From an uncultured Planktomarina sp. (GTDB lineage Bacteria; Pseudomonadota; Alphaproteobacteria; Rhodobacterales; Rhodobacteraceae), in contig CAJJBP010000023.1 of the NCBI GenBank assembly GCA_905182425.1, positions 1 through 64,000 on the forward strand: a stretch of DNA of 64,000 nt. The letters are read 5' to 3'. Position numbers and translations under genes: made by a program. Every line of letters starts with the position of its first letter. The stretch's first letter is position 1. Positions 54,817 through 63,044 of the stretch are shown here, piece by piece. The notes under the pieces were generated by a model that worked only from the letters and a program-made list of their open reading frames with translations, ran no database searches and had not been told where the DNA came from.

Positions 54817-56024
54817 CAGATTATTGCCTTTTCCACAAATGGTTTTCCTTCAGCGATACGCTGGTATGCGAAGGGAGTAAGATCGATTGAGCGATATTGC
54901 CCATAAGTTATGATTTCAGAGACACCACGGCCCATAGCCATTGATTGCTGAAGGCCATGACCAGAGAAACCGTTTACGAAGACAAAGTTTTTGACCTCAT
55001 GGTGGGGCCCAATGATCGCATTTTGGTCAAAGGTATTGAACGCGTAATGGCCCGCCCAGCTATTAACTAGTTTGATGGCTTCGAATTGAGGCACCCGGTT
55101 CGCGACGATAGGCCATACTTTTTCCTGCCAAATGGAATGATCCTGATTGAAATCGTCGTAGTCCACGGCTGGGTCCTCATCTGGAGGGCAACCGGCTAGA
55201 TAGTATTTGCCTTCACTGCGCATATGAATGCCTGATGGGTCAATCGTAAGGGGTAAGTCGCGATCAAGCGGTGTTTCAGCGTCAAAGATGAATGTATAAC
55301 GCTTGCGCGGCTCAACAGGTAACTTTAGACCAGCCATCTGGGCCGTCTTAACAGCGCGCGGGCCTGAGCAGTTCACCAAAGTCCCACATCTAATTTTTTC
55401 ACCAGACTTAAGGGTCACATCTGTGACGTGCTTATCTGTAACGCCAATCGCAATCGCTTCGTTTTCAACATACTCGGCGCCTTTTTCGCGGGCTGAGCGT
55501 TTCCACCATTCAAAAATGGTTCCCCCATCAAAATAGCCTTCGTTTATCAAGTTATGATTACCCGCAACAATATCGTCGACCATATAAAAGGGGTATTCTA
55601 CTTTAATCTCAGTCGCATTCATATGTCGTGTGCCCGCGCCCAGTTTGGTCTGAATTTCTTGGCACTCTTTGAGTGTTGCCGCAAATTCTGCATTATTTGC
55701 CAAATACAAGTAGCCGAATGACTGTAAAAAAACATTTGGTACCCGTGGGTCATTGTCAAAGAAACTTGGGAAGTTATTAATAAACTCGGCTCCAAACTGA
55801 CTTATTTGAATGTTTGTTGGATTTGAGAACTGTTGACGGATACACGAGTTTGTATGGCTGGTTGAGGCAAATTCAAATCCCATATTGCGTTCAACTACCA
55901 AGATGGAACCTGCAAAATCTAGGTTGCGAGAGAGCCACCAAGCGACGGAGCTTCCGTACATTGCCCCACCAATAATAACTACATCATATTGAGTTGAATT
56001 TGGTGTATTTTGGGCCCAAACCAT
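54816..56024 (-). CDS. FAD-dependent oxidoreductase, DAO family (sarcosine/dimethylglycine oxidase-like)
   Basis: 402 residues from ATG 56024, which follows GGAGAA and lies one base after the hyuB stop. The earlier ATG 56042 lacks a site. The FAD fold motif is VVIIGGAMYGSSVAWWLSRN, and the substrate-binding half has STSHTNSCIRQQFSNPTNI and the C-terminal FVFVNGFSGHGLQQSMAMG. It oxidises a C-N bond of a primary or N-methylated amino acid, giving an imine or formaldehyde. With the hydantoinase pair before it, it could oxidise the amino acid released from a ring. Confidence 0.85.
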   Translation of the reverse strand: MVWAQNTPNSTQYDVVIIGGAMYGSSVAWWLSRNLDFAGSILVVERNMGFEFASTSHTNSCIRQQFSNPTNIQISQFGAEFINNFPSFFDNDPRVPNVFLQSFGYLYLANNAEFAATLKECQEIQTKLGAGTRHMNATEIKVEYPFYMVDDIVAGNHNLINEGYFDGGTIFEWWKRSAREKGAEYVENEAIAIGVTDKHVTDVTLKSGEKIRCGTLVNCSGPRAVKTAQMAGLKLPVEPRKRYTFIFDAETPLDRDLPLTIDPSGIHMRSEGKYYLAGCPPDEDPAVDYDDFNQDHSIWQEKVWPIVANRVPQFEAIKLVNSWAGHYAFNTFDQNAIIGPHHEVKNFVFVNGFSGHGLQQSMAMGRGVSEIITYGQYRSIDLTPFAYQRIAEGKPFVEKAII

Positions 56025-56025
56025 T

Positions 56026-57750
56026 CTAAAATCGTTCTCCATTTTTTGCACGTAGTAGGACTTCTGCAATGGTTTTAGCTTTTAAACCATATACTTCACG
56101 CGCAGCCTCCTCTGAAATATATCCATGTGCAAGGTCTCGAATGATCTCTTCTGTTTGTCGTGCTCCAACTGGGCCGTACCCCGCCCCGCCTGGGAAGGCC
56201 ATCATCACTTTACGTCCATGCGGTACAAACTGTTTGCCTTTGCCTTTCATTGGGGTCCCGTCATCAAGCGCAATGGTCGTGGCCGCTCCCATGTCACCGC
56301 CTTGGCGGCCATTTGCAGGATAGTTAACCCGGTCAAACATCGCCTGTATATCAAATTCATGCCCTTCTTGTGCGCCTACTTCCATATACTGACCCAGACC
56401 CCCTCGGTATTTTCCAGAACCACCACTGTCAGGACGCAGTTCTTTACGCCAAATTATGACTGGCCCAACTTGCTCTGTGGCTTCAACCGGCATCGTCATA
56501 ACACCGCTCGGAAAGGCAGTTGCATTCATGCCATCGAGTGTTGGCCGGGCACCCGATCCGCCTGAATTAAAAGTCAGGACCTCGGCACGACGGGTACTCG
56601 ATGCAGCAGGGGCATCTGTGCGTGGGCGCAGTGAAACTTGGAAGTTGCACAAACAGCCAGCGCCCTCAGCGGGCACCATATTGGGCAATAGCTGATCGAG
56701 TGCGGAGTAGACAGCGTCTGGGACCATATGCCCGATGACATGTCGCAGAGCCACGGGGGCTGGATGCAAAGCATTCACAATTGAATTTTCAGGAGCTATC
56801 ACTTGAAATGGTGCAAGGCTTGCTGCGTTGTTTGGAATTTCTGGGGCGACTGCACATTTTAAAGCATAACATGCGTAGGCTTTTGTATAGACTAAGGGGC
56901 AATTAATACCCTTTTTATCTAATTCTGAGGTACCCTCAAAATCACAAAGTATACGGTCTTTCTCTATGCTGAGGCAGACTTTAAGATCAACAGGGTGTGA
57001 ATAGCCGTCGCTACGCATTTCACCGAAGGCTTGGCCTGGGGTGAGGGCGTTAATACGCTCAAGTGTGGCGCGCCGCGAATTTGAGAGAATATAATCTGCT
57101 ATCCCACTCAAGTCATTAAGCTTAAATTCAATCATCATTTCAACCAAGCGGCGATGGCCTATTTCATTGCAGGTTGCTAAAGCGTGTATGTCGCCAACCA
57201 GTTGATCAGGCTCACGCACGTTACCGCGAATGATATTCACCAATGTTTTATTGACAACTCCACGATCTGCAAATTTCATGATTGGGATATAGAGCCCTTC
57301 TTCATAAATGCTGTTTGCGTCCGCTCCAAAGCCACGACCACCGATATCTACGATGTGCGCCGTACAAGCGAAGAAACCTACAAAGCTTCCTTTGTGGTAG
57401 CTTGGTGTGACAATAGTAATGTCGTGTAGATGTCCGGTGCCTTCCCACGGATCATTTGTGATATAGATATCGCCCTCAGCAAAGTTTTCAGGGCCAATTC
57501 GACGTATGAAATGTGCAACTGCGTCGGCCATAGCATTTACATGTCCTGGAGTGCCAGTGACTGCTTGGGCTAACATGTTACCGTGTTGATCGTATGTGCC
57601 TGCTGATAAATCACCCGCTTCGCGCACTGACGTTGAGAAGGCTGTACGGACTAAAGCTTGCGCTTGTTCTTCAACAACTGAGATCAGTCGGTTCCACATG
57701 ACTTGGAACTTCACGTTTGAGGAGCTAAACCCTGAAGAGGACTGTCTCAT
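56026..57750 (-). CDS. hyuB: hydantoinase B / oxoprolinase B family protein
   Basis: 574 residues. Text typical of HyuB: SVREAGDLSAGTYDQHGNML, ITNDPWEGTGHLHDITIVTP, DIGGRGFGADANSIYEEGL and, in the C-terminal part, RGGLGQYMEVG and AFPGGAGYGPVGARQTEEI. It is the ring-opening half of the ATP-dependent hydantoinase/5-oxoprolinase or acetophenone-carboxylase type complexes. It overlaps hyuA as ATGA. Substrate inferred only at the level of cyclic amide or carboxylatable carbonyl. Confidence 0.9.
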   Translation of the reverse strand: MRQSSSGFSSSNVKFQVMWNRLISVVEEQAQALVRTAFSTSVREAGDLSAGTYDQHGNMLAQAVTGTPGHVNAMADAVAHFIRRIGPENFAEGDIYITNDPWEGTGHLHDITIVTPSYHKGSFVGFFACTAHIVDIGGRGFGADANSIYEEGLYIPIMKFADRGVVNKTLVNIIRGNVREPDQLVGDIHALATCNEIGHRRLVEMMIEFKLNDLSGIADYILSNSRRATLERINALTPGQAFGEMRSDGYSHPVDLKVCLSIEKDRILCDFEGTSELDKKGINCPLVYTKAYACYALKCAVAPEIPNNAASLAPFQVIAPENSIVNALHPAPVALRHVIGHMVPDAVYSALDQLLPNMVPAEGAGCLCNFQVSLRPRTDAPAASSTRRAEVLTFNSGGSGARPTLDGMNATAFPSGVMTMPVEATEQVGPVIIWRKELRPDSGGSGKYRGGLGQYMEVGAQEGHEFDIQAMFDRVNYPANGRQGGDMGAATTIALDDGTPMKGKGKQFVPHGRKVMMAFPGGAGYGPVGARQTEEIIRDLAHGYISEEAAREVYGLKAKTIAEVLLRAKNGERF

Positions 57751-59834
57751 GAGATTTCTCCCTTTACAGCTAAATCGATACAGCCATCGATCAGTATGCT
57801 TGCCATACGTGATGCGGGTACAATAATGGTCGTTTCATCTTCTGTGATGACTGCAGGACCTGAAATTCTGTTTCCTGGGTGCATCTGCGCGCGCAAGACT
57901 TCCGCGGCTTGCGTGGTTCGTCCCAAGGCAGGATCAAACAATATACGGGTATTATGTTCTGTAATTGGAGCTGTTGTTGCCACGTCTTTCAAACGAGCAA
58001 CAGATGTTTTTGGTGTTGTCACATTAACAGACCAAACTGTCATCTCAACATCCATACCCTTAACAACGCGTCCAAATAGGGCAGTATAATTGGTTTCAAA
58101 TAGGGTTAAAAAATTTTCAACAACCGGGTTGGCAGCCTGCGCAGGTGTTAGGGTTATTGGTATTTCCCAGCCTTGACCTGAATATCGCATATATACTTTA
58201 TATTCGGATTCGATTTCAGATTCTGCGTCACAGCTGCGCACGAAGGTTGTTGCTTCTGCACGCAAGCCTTCCAATAGGTTCTTAATTGTAACACCATGAA
58301 AATCAGACAAACGCATGAATTGACTGCGATTTGCTTCAAAGCTGAATGGGGCGCGTAAAAAACCAATTGCAGAACCAACACCTGCGCCAGCAGGGACCAA
58401 AGCCCGAGCAATTCCAAGCTTTTCGCAGAGGCGTCCGGCATGAAGTGGGGCCGCACCCCCAAAAGCAATCATAGTGTATTCGCTAAGGTCTTCGCCATTC
58501 TCAACGGAATGAACTCTCGCGGCGTTTGCCATATTCTCGTCGACCACTTCAGTTAAGCCAAAGGCCGCAGTTTGTGCATCCATTTTAAGGACATCCCCTA
58601 AGTGCGTTTGCAAAGCGATGGTACTCGCAGCTGCGTCGAGCGGTATGGTGCCTCCTGCAAAATTTGTAGGGTCAAGTTTTCCGAGGACCAAATCAGCATC
58701 AGTCACTGCAGGGCGCGCACCCCCACGGCTATAACATGCAGGACCGGGTTCAGAGCCTGCGCTTTCAGGTCCAACACGTATTTGATGCATGCTATCAACA
58801 TGGGCTAGCGAACCTCCACCGGCCCCAATTTCAACCATATCAATTACTGGGATCGAAATTGGCATTCCCGATCCCTTTTTAAAGCGGTAAGTTCTTGCAA
58901 CTTCAAAGACACGAGCCGTCTTTGGAGTTTGGTTCTTTATGAGACAAATTTTAGCAGTAGTGCCACCCATATCGAAAGAAAGCACTTTGTCTAATCCATG
59001 CCGCGCAGCAATATCTGCAGCAAAGACAGCGCCACCCGCTGGACCTGACTCGACCAAGCGAACTGGAAATTCAGCGGCATTTGCTAGGCTAATTATACCG
59101 CCACCTGAGTGCATTAAAAAAATAGGGCAATTTGCACCCTCATCCGCCAGGCAGGCTTGAAGGCGTATAAGATACGACTTCATCAAAGGTTTGATATAGG
59201 CATTCGCGATGGTTGTGTTGAATCGCTCATACTCACGCATTTGAGGGCTTACTTGTGATGAGAGCGAGACCATGACGTTTGGCATTTTTTCATCTAAAAC
59301 TTTAGCAATCAGACGTTCGTGACTGTCGTTTGTATAAGAGTGTAGCAGCCCCACTGCGATACTCTCAAATCCAGCTGCGATAATTTTATCTGCCAATGCC
59401 TCAATATCAGCGCGCTGCAACGGTATAAGTACTTTGCCATCAGCTTGCATTCGTTCTACGACTGTATAGCGAAAGTTGCGTGGTAAAAGAGGATCTGGCA
59501 GCTTAAGATTTAGGTCATATTGTTCGAACCGACTTTCGGTTCGCATCTCGATCACGTCGCGAAACCCATTGGTCGTAATCAGAGCCGTTTTAGCACCACT
59601 GCGTTCAATCAATGCATTCGTAGCCAAAGTCGTCCCATGTATAATTTGAGAAATTTCCTTTGGATCGATGCCAGACAGGCTGCAAACTTGTTGCATCCCA
59701 GAAATTATTGCATTTTCGGGAGCTGTGTATGTGGTGAGCACCTTTGTCGAGTACTGTGCAGTTCCGCACTCTAAAACAACGTCTGTAAAAGTGCCGCCAA
59801 TATCAACGCCCAAACGGACAGATTTATGTTGCAT
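57747..59834 (-). CDS. hyuA: hydantoinase A / oxoprolinase A family protein
   Basis: 695 residues. The N-terminal phosphate-binding fold RLGVDIGGTFTDVVLE, GTTLATNALIERSGAKTALI and VLSFDMGGTTAKICLIKNQ (ATPase-like phosphate loops) are typical. The C-terminus has RISGPAVITEDETTIIVP. HyuA phosphorylates the amide carbonyl so that HyuB can open the ring. AGGAGAA precedes ATG 59834. First gene of the five-gene minus-strand operon hyuA-hyuB-FAD oxidase-NAD dehydrogenase-OYE. Confidence 0.92.
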   Translation of the reverse strand: MQHKSVRLGVDIGGTFTDVVLECGTAQYSTKVLTTYTAPENAIISGMQQVCSLSGIDPKEISQIIHGTTLATNALIERSGAKTALITTNGFRDVIEMRTESRFEQYDLNLKLPDPLLPRNFRYTVVERMQADGKVLIPLQRADIEALADKIIAAGFESIAVGLLHSYTNDSHERLIAKVLDEKMPNVMVSLSSQVSPQMREYERFNTTIANAYIKPLMKSYLIRLQACLADEGANCPIFLMHSGGGIISLANAAEFPVRLVESGPAGGAVFAADIAARHGLDKVLSFDMGGTTAKICLIKNQTPKTARVFEVARTYRFKKGSGMPISIPVIDMVEIGAGGGSLAHVDSMHQIRVGPESAGSEPGPACYSRGGARPAVTDADLVLGKLDPTNFAGGTIPLDAAASTIALQTHLGDVLKMDAQTAAFGLTEVVDENMANAARVHSVENGEDLSEYTMIAFGGAAPLHAGRLCEKLGIARALVPAGAGVGSAIGFLRAPFSFEANRSQFMRLSDFHGVTIKNLLEGLRAEATTFVRSCDAESEIESEYKVYMRYSGQGWEIPITLTPAQAANPVVENFLTLFETNYTALFGRVVKGMDVEMTVWSVNVTTPKTSVARLKDVATTAPITEHNTRILFDPALGRTTQAAEVLRAQMHPGNRISGPAVITEDETTIIVPASRMASILIDGCIDLAVKGEIS

Positions 59835-59918
59835 TGAATTCTCCTGGTTGGAGTTACTGTAGAAAACATCTCTGTATCAAGTAAAATTATTTGAGAATAT
59901 CTAATCAATAAATTTTAT

Positions 59919-60252
59919 TTATAATGAGTTTTTGAGAATTGGGTAGATATTCAGCGCGGCCGTTTCTGCGAGGTGCGCCGTGGTGGGTTGGGCGTGGTTA
60001 AGGCCGTAAAACTCCATGCCATATGGCGCCCATCCATAATCTAATTCGATAGCCGTTCCATCTGATAGTTATTTGTTTGCTATTAATTTGGGTAAACTGC
60101 ACCTCCGATGCCATCGGCAATCATTTTCAAGCAAGCAGACATGTTTGAAGGTGGAACAAGGCGTGCTGGGTACGATTTAAAATGTTCGGCCACAAGCAAA
60201 TGTTTCAAGTTGTTAAATATTGTAGCCAGAATTATGGAATGCCTAAAGTCTT
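59919..60252 (-). pseudogene. remnant of a LysR-type regulator (ligand-binding domain end)
   Basis: On the minus strand NNLKHLLVAEHF, ACLKMIADGIGGAVYP and then, after a frame change near 60075, LSDGTAIELDYGWAPYGMEF with HLAETAALNIYPIL can be read up to a TAA at 59921-59919. The pattern 'MI..GIG...P', 'L.YGW.P..M.F', 'P..HLAETAA..I' fits the C-terminal end of LysR substrate domains. The N-terminal DNA-binding part is missing, replaced by the start of the DmdA-like gene region. It lies just upstream of hyuA, where a regulator would be expected. Stops and frame changes show it is dead. Confidence 0.5.
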
Positions 60253-60399
60253 CCGAAAGTCCAGATCCATTGGTGACGTAAGGTTATTGATTAGCTTTTT
60301 CGCCGACGTCGCTTTTCGACTCTGTGTGTCGTGGAAACGATTGCCCGACTACGATTCCGTGTCTTAAGGGCTGCGTCGAACATACCAAGGATAACCTAA

Positions 60400-61506
60400 A
60401 TGTTTCAAGTTTTCCCAACTGCGCGCCTACGTCCATCACCTTTCTTCCATTCTGCAATGGCTGAGGGTTGTACTAGTGCCTCCATTTATAACCGTATGAT
60501 ATTACCTGCTAGTTTTGGTGATAAAGAGAAGGAGTATAGTGACCTTATGAATGGGGTCGTCATGTGGGACGTTGGGGTGGAACGTCAAGTTCAGCTTGAG
60601 GGCCCCGATGCTGCAAAACTCGCACAAATATTGAGTCCCAGAGATCTTTCCAAATGTAAGGTTGGACAAGGCAAATATGTTCCAATGTGTAATCATGACG
60701 GTATATTGATCAATGATCCGATATTATTGAAATTGCATGAAGATCTTTATTGGTTTTCAATTGCTGATAGCGATATCTGGTTTTGGGCACGAGCGATCGC
60801 GGCTGAACGCCGTCTAGATGTCAAAATTAGTGAACCGGATGTATCGCCTCTGGCAGTGCAGGGGCCAATGGCGGAAACTGTTGTTGCTTCAATTTTCGGT
60901 GACTGGGTGCGGGATTTAAAGTATTTCTGGTTCAAAGAGACAGAACTGAATGGAATTCCACTTGCAGTGCAACGTTCGGGTTGGTCTAAACAAGGTGGTT
61001 TTGAAATTTACCTGCGTGATGGAAGCCGGGGTACTGAGCTTTGGAATATAGTAAAGCAAGCGGGTCTACTTTATAATATCGGGAACGGTGGTCCCACTTC
61101 ACCTGAACGTACCGAAAGTGGCCTTGTCAGTTGCGGGTCCGACACTGATGATACTACCAATCCATACGAGGTCCGTCTTGGGAAATATGTGGATTTGAAT
61201 CTTCCGGATGATGTTGTAGGCATTGAAGCGCTCCGTCGCATTCATGCCGAGGGGCCAAAACGCCATCAGCTTGGGCTTGTTCTGGATGGTGACAGTTCTG
61301 ATCCACTATCCTTCCACTGGGAAGATATTACAGTAGGCGGTCAAAAAGTTGGTGATATGACCAATTGCATTTGGTCCCCTCGGATGCAAAAAAATATAGG
61401 TTATGCTTTGATTTCAAAAAAATGCAACATTGGAGATACTGTAGTTTTGGCGCGGTCTAATCAACGCAAGGTAAACGCTCAGTTGGTTGATTTACCATTC
61501 TATTAA
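60400..61506 (+). CDS. DmdA-like aminomethyltransferase-fold protein (dimethylsulfoniopropionate demethylase family)
   Basis: 368 residues, close to the usual DmdA length, of the GcvT fold that transfers a methyl group to tetrahydrofolate. DmdA-like text: RLRPSPFFHSA at the start, IYNRMILPASF, MWDVGVERQVQL, LSPRDLSKC, YVPMCNHDGILINDPI, FSIADSDIWFW, SEPDVSPLAVQGP and QRSGWSKQGGFEIY. Other segments are unlike canonical DmdA, for example PERTESGLVSCGSDTDDT where I recall an IERIEGGLLSYGND form. I therefore call it a family member and not proven DmdA. AAGGAT precedes the ATG. Downstream CoA-transferase subunits suit processing of the demethylated acid. Confidence 0.72.
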   Translation: MFQVFPTARLRPSPFFHSAMAEGCTSASIYNRMILPASFGDKEKEYSDLMNGVVMWDVGVERQVQLEGPDAAKLAQILSPRDLSKCKVGQGKYVPMCNHDGILINDPILLKLHEDLYWFSIADSDIWFWARAIAAERRLDVKISEPDVSPLAVQGPMAETVVASIFGDWVRDLKYFWFKETELNGIPLAVQRSGWSKQGGFEIYLRDGSRGTELWNIVKQAGLLYNIGNGGPTSPERTESGLVSCGSDTDDTTNPYEVRLGKYVDLNLPDDVVGIEALRRIHAEGPKRHQLGLVLDGDSSDPLSFHWEDITVGGQKVGDMTNCIWSPRMQKNIGYALISKKCNIGDTVVLARSNQRKVNAQLVDLPFY

Positions 61507-61665
61507 AAAGTGACAGTCCATACGGGGCTCATTTGCGCATGTTTGATGCCTCCAAATTCTTTAAGTTTAAATTTTTGGTATGGTTTTGAAATGGATTGAA
61601 CGTGCTTGACCCTCCGCCGCAACAATGTTTTCTGAATAGGTAAGATTTAGAAGGAATTTGCGCTC

Positions 61666-62361
61666 ATGAAAAAGATTTATGGATCAGCTAATGAGGCCTT
61701 AGGGGGCTTGTTGTTTGATGGAATGTTTATAGCTGCTGGCGGCTTTGGCCTCTGTGGACTACCTGAAAACTTGCTGAGTGCCATTCGAGACGCGGGTACA
61801 CAAAACCTTACGTTTGCATCTAATAATGCTGGTATTGACGATTTTGGCATCGGTATTTTGCTTCAAACCAAACAGGTTAAGAAAATGATTTCGTCTTATG
61901 TTGGAGAGAATGCAGAGTTTATGCGCCAGTATCTTTCCGGTGAGCTTGAACTTGAATTTAATCCACAAGGAACTCTGGCTGAACGTATGCGGGCGGCAGG
62001 CTGTGGCATCCCAGGATTTTACACTAAAACTGGTGTGGGCACTATGATCGCAGAGGGTAAAGAGCACAAAGATTTCAATGGAGAAACCTTTATTCTTGAG
62101 ACGGGCTTGTTTGCAGATTTGTCAATTGTGAAGGCTTGGAAGGCTGACGAAACTGGTAACCTAGTTTTTCGCAAGACGGCTCGTAACTTCAATCCACCAG
62201 CTGCTATGTGTGGTAAGGTTTGTGTGGCTGAGGTTGAGGAAATCGTCCCAACAGGCAGCCTTGATCCTGATCTTATTCACTTGCCGGGAATTTATGTTCA
62301 TCGGTTAATCCAAGGCACACATGAAAAACGCATTGAACAACGCACAGTGAGGGAATCCTAA
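61666..62361 (+). CDS. 3-oxoacid CoA-transferase subunit A
   Basis: 231 residues. The family I CoA-transferase start [20 protein letters not shown] with [17 protein letters not shown] and [20 protein letters not shown] is diagnostic. It binds CoA and forms a heterotetramer with subunit B. AAGGAA lies upstream of ATG 61666. The stop overlaps the subunit B start by one base (TAATG). Succinyl-CoA:acetoacetate specificity is the default, but an operon with a DmdA-like enzyme allows other acids. Confidence 0.93.
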   Translation: MKKIYGSANEALGGLLFDGMFIAAGGFGLCGLPENLLSAIRDAGTQNLTFASNNAGIDDFGIGILLQTKQVKKMISSYVGENAEFMRQYLSGELELEFNPQGTLAERMRAAGCGIPGFYTKTGVGTMIAEGKEHKDFNGETFILETGLFADLSIVKAWKADETGNLVFRKTARNFNPPAAMCGKVCVAEVEEIVPTGSLDPDLIHLPGIYVHRLIQGTHEKRIEQRTVRES

Positions 62362-62999
62362 TGGTTGGAGCAAAAGGTTGGGATCGCAACCAAATGGCCG
62401 CGCGGGCGGCTTTAGAGTTAGAAGATGGAACATATGTCAATCTTGGTATTGGCATCCCAACTTTGGTGTCTAACTATATCCCGGAGGGTGTAGAAGTGAC
62501 GCTACAATCTGAAAACGGAATGCTGGGAATGGGCCCGTTCCCAACAGATGACGAAGTAGATCCAGATTTAATCAATGCAGGTAAACAAACCATCACAGAG
62601 TTACCCCAAACTGCCTATTTTGACAGTGCAACTTCGTTCGGTATGATTCGGGGTGGGAAAATAGCGATGGCTATTTTGGGAGCCATGGAAGTGGCTGAAA
62701 ACGGTGACCTTGCGAACTGGATGATTCCGGGTAAACTAGTCAAGGGGATGGGGGGTGCCATGGATTTGGTGGCCGGTGTTGGACGTGTGGTTGTGGTTAT
62801 GGATCACACCAACAAAAAAGGGGAAAGCAAAGTTTTGTCTGCATGTACCTTACCACTAACAGGCGCAGGAGTCGTGGATCGTATAATTACCAACCTTGGA
62901 GTTCTTGATGTTGTTGAGGGTGGATTAACGATTGTTCAAACCGCTGAAAATGTCAGTGAAGATGAACTGCGGGCAGCAACGCTTGCTACAATAATTTGA
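62361..62999 (+). CDS. 3-oxoacid CoA-transferase subunit B
   Basis: 212 residues. The catalytic glutamate that carries CoA is Glu51 in [14 protein letters not shown]. Other conserved parts are [19 protein letters not shown] early, [20 protein letters not shown] and [20 protein letters not shown]. It is translationally coupled to subunit A. It is convergent with the MttB-family gene 45 bases away. Confidence 0.94.
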   Translation: MVGAKGWDRNQMAARAALELEDGTYVNLGIGIPTLVSNYIPEGVEVTLQSENGMLGMGPFPTDDEVDPDLINAGKQTITELPQTAYFDSATSFGMIRGGKIAMAILGAMEVAENGDLANWMIPGKLVKGMGGAMDLVAGVGRVVVVMDHTNKKGESKVLSACTLPLTGAGVVDRIITNLGVLDVVEGGLTIVQTAENVSEDELRAATLATII

Positions 63000-63044
63000 C
63001 AGCATAGATGTGCCAATTACTAACGTTCAAAACGTCATAGATAT

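Noticed and set aside
60182-60367. 61-codon plus-strand frame before the DmdA-like gene
   Set aside because: It is antisense to the LysR remnant and does not read like protein.
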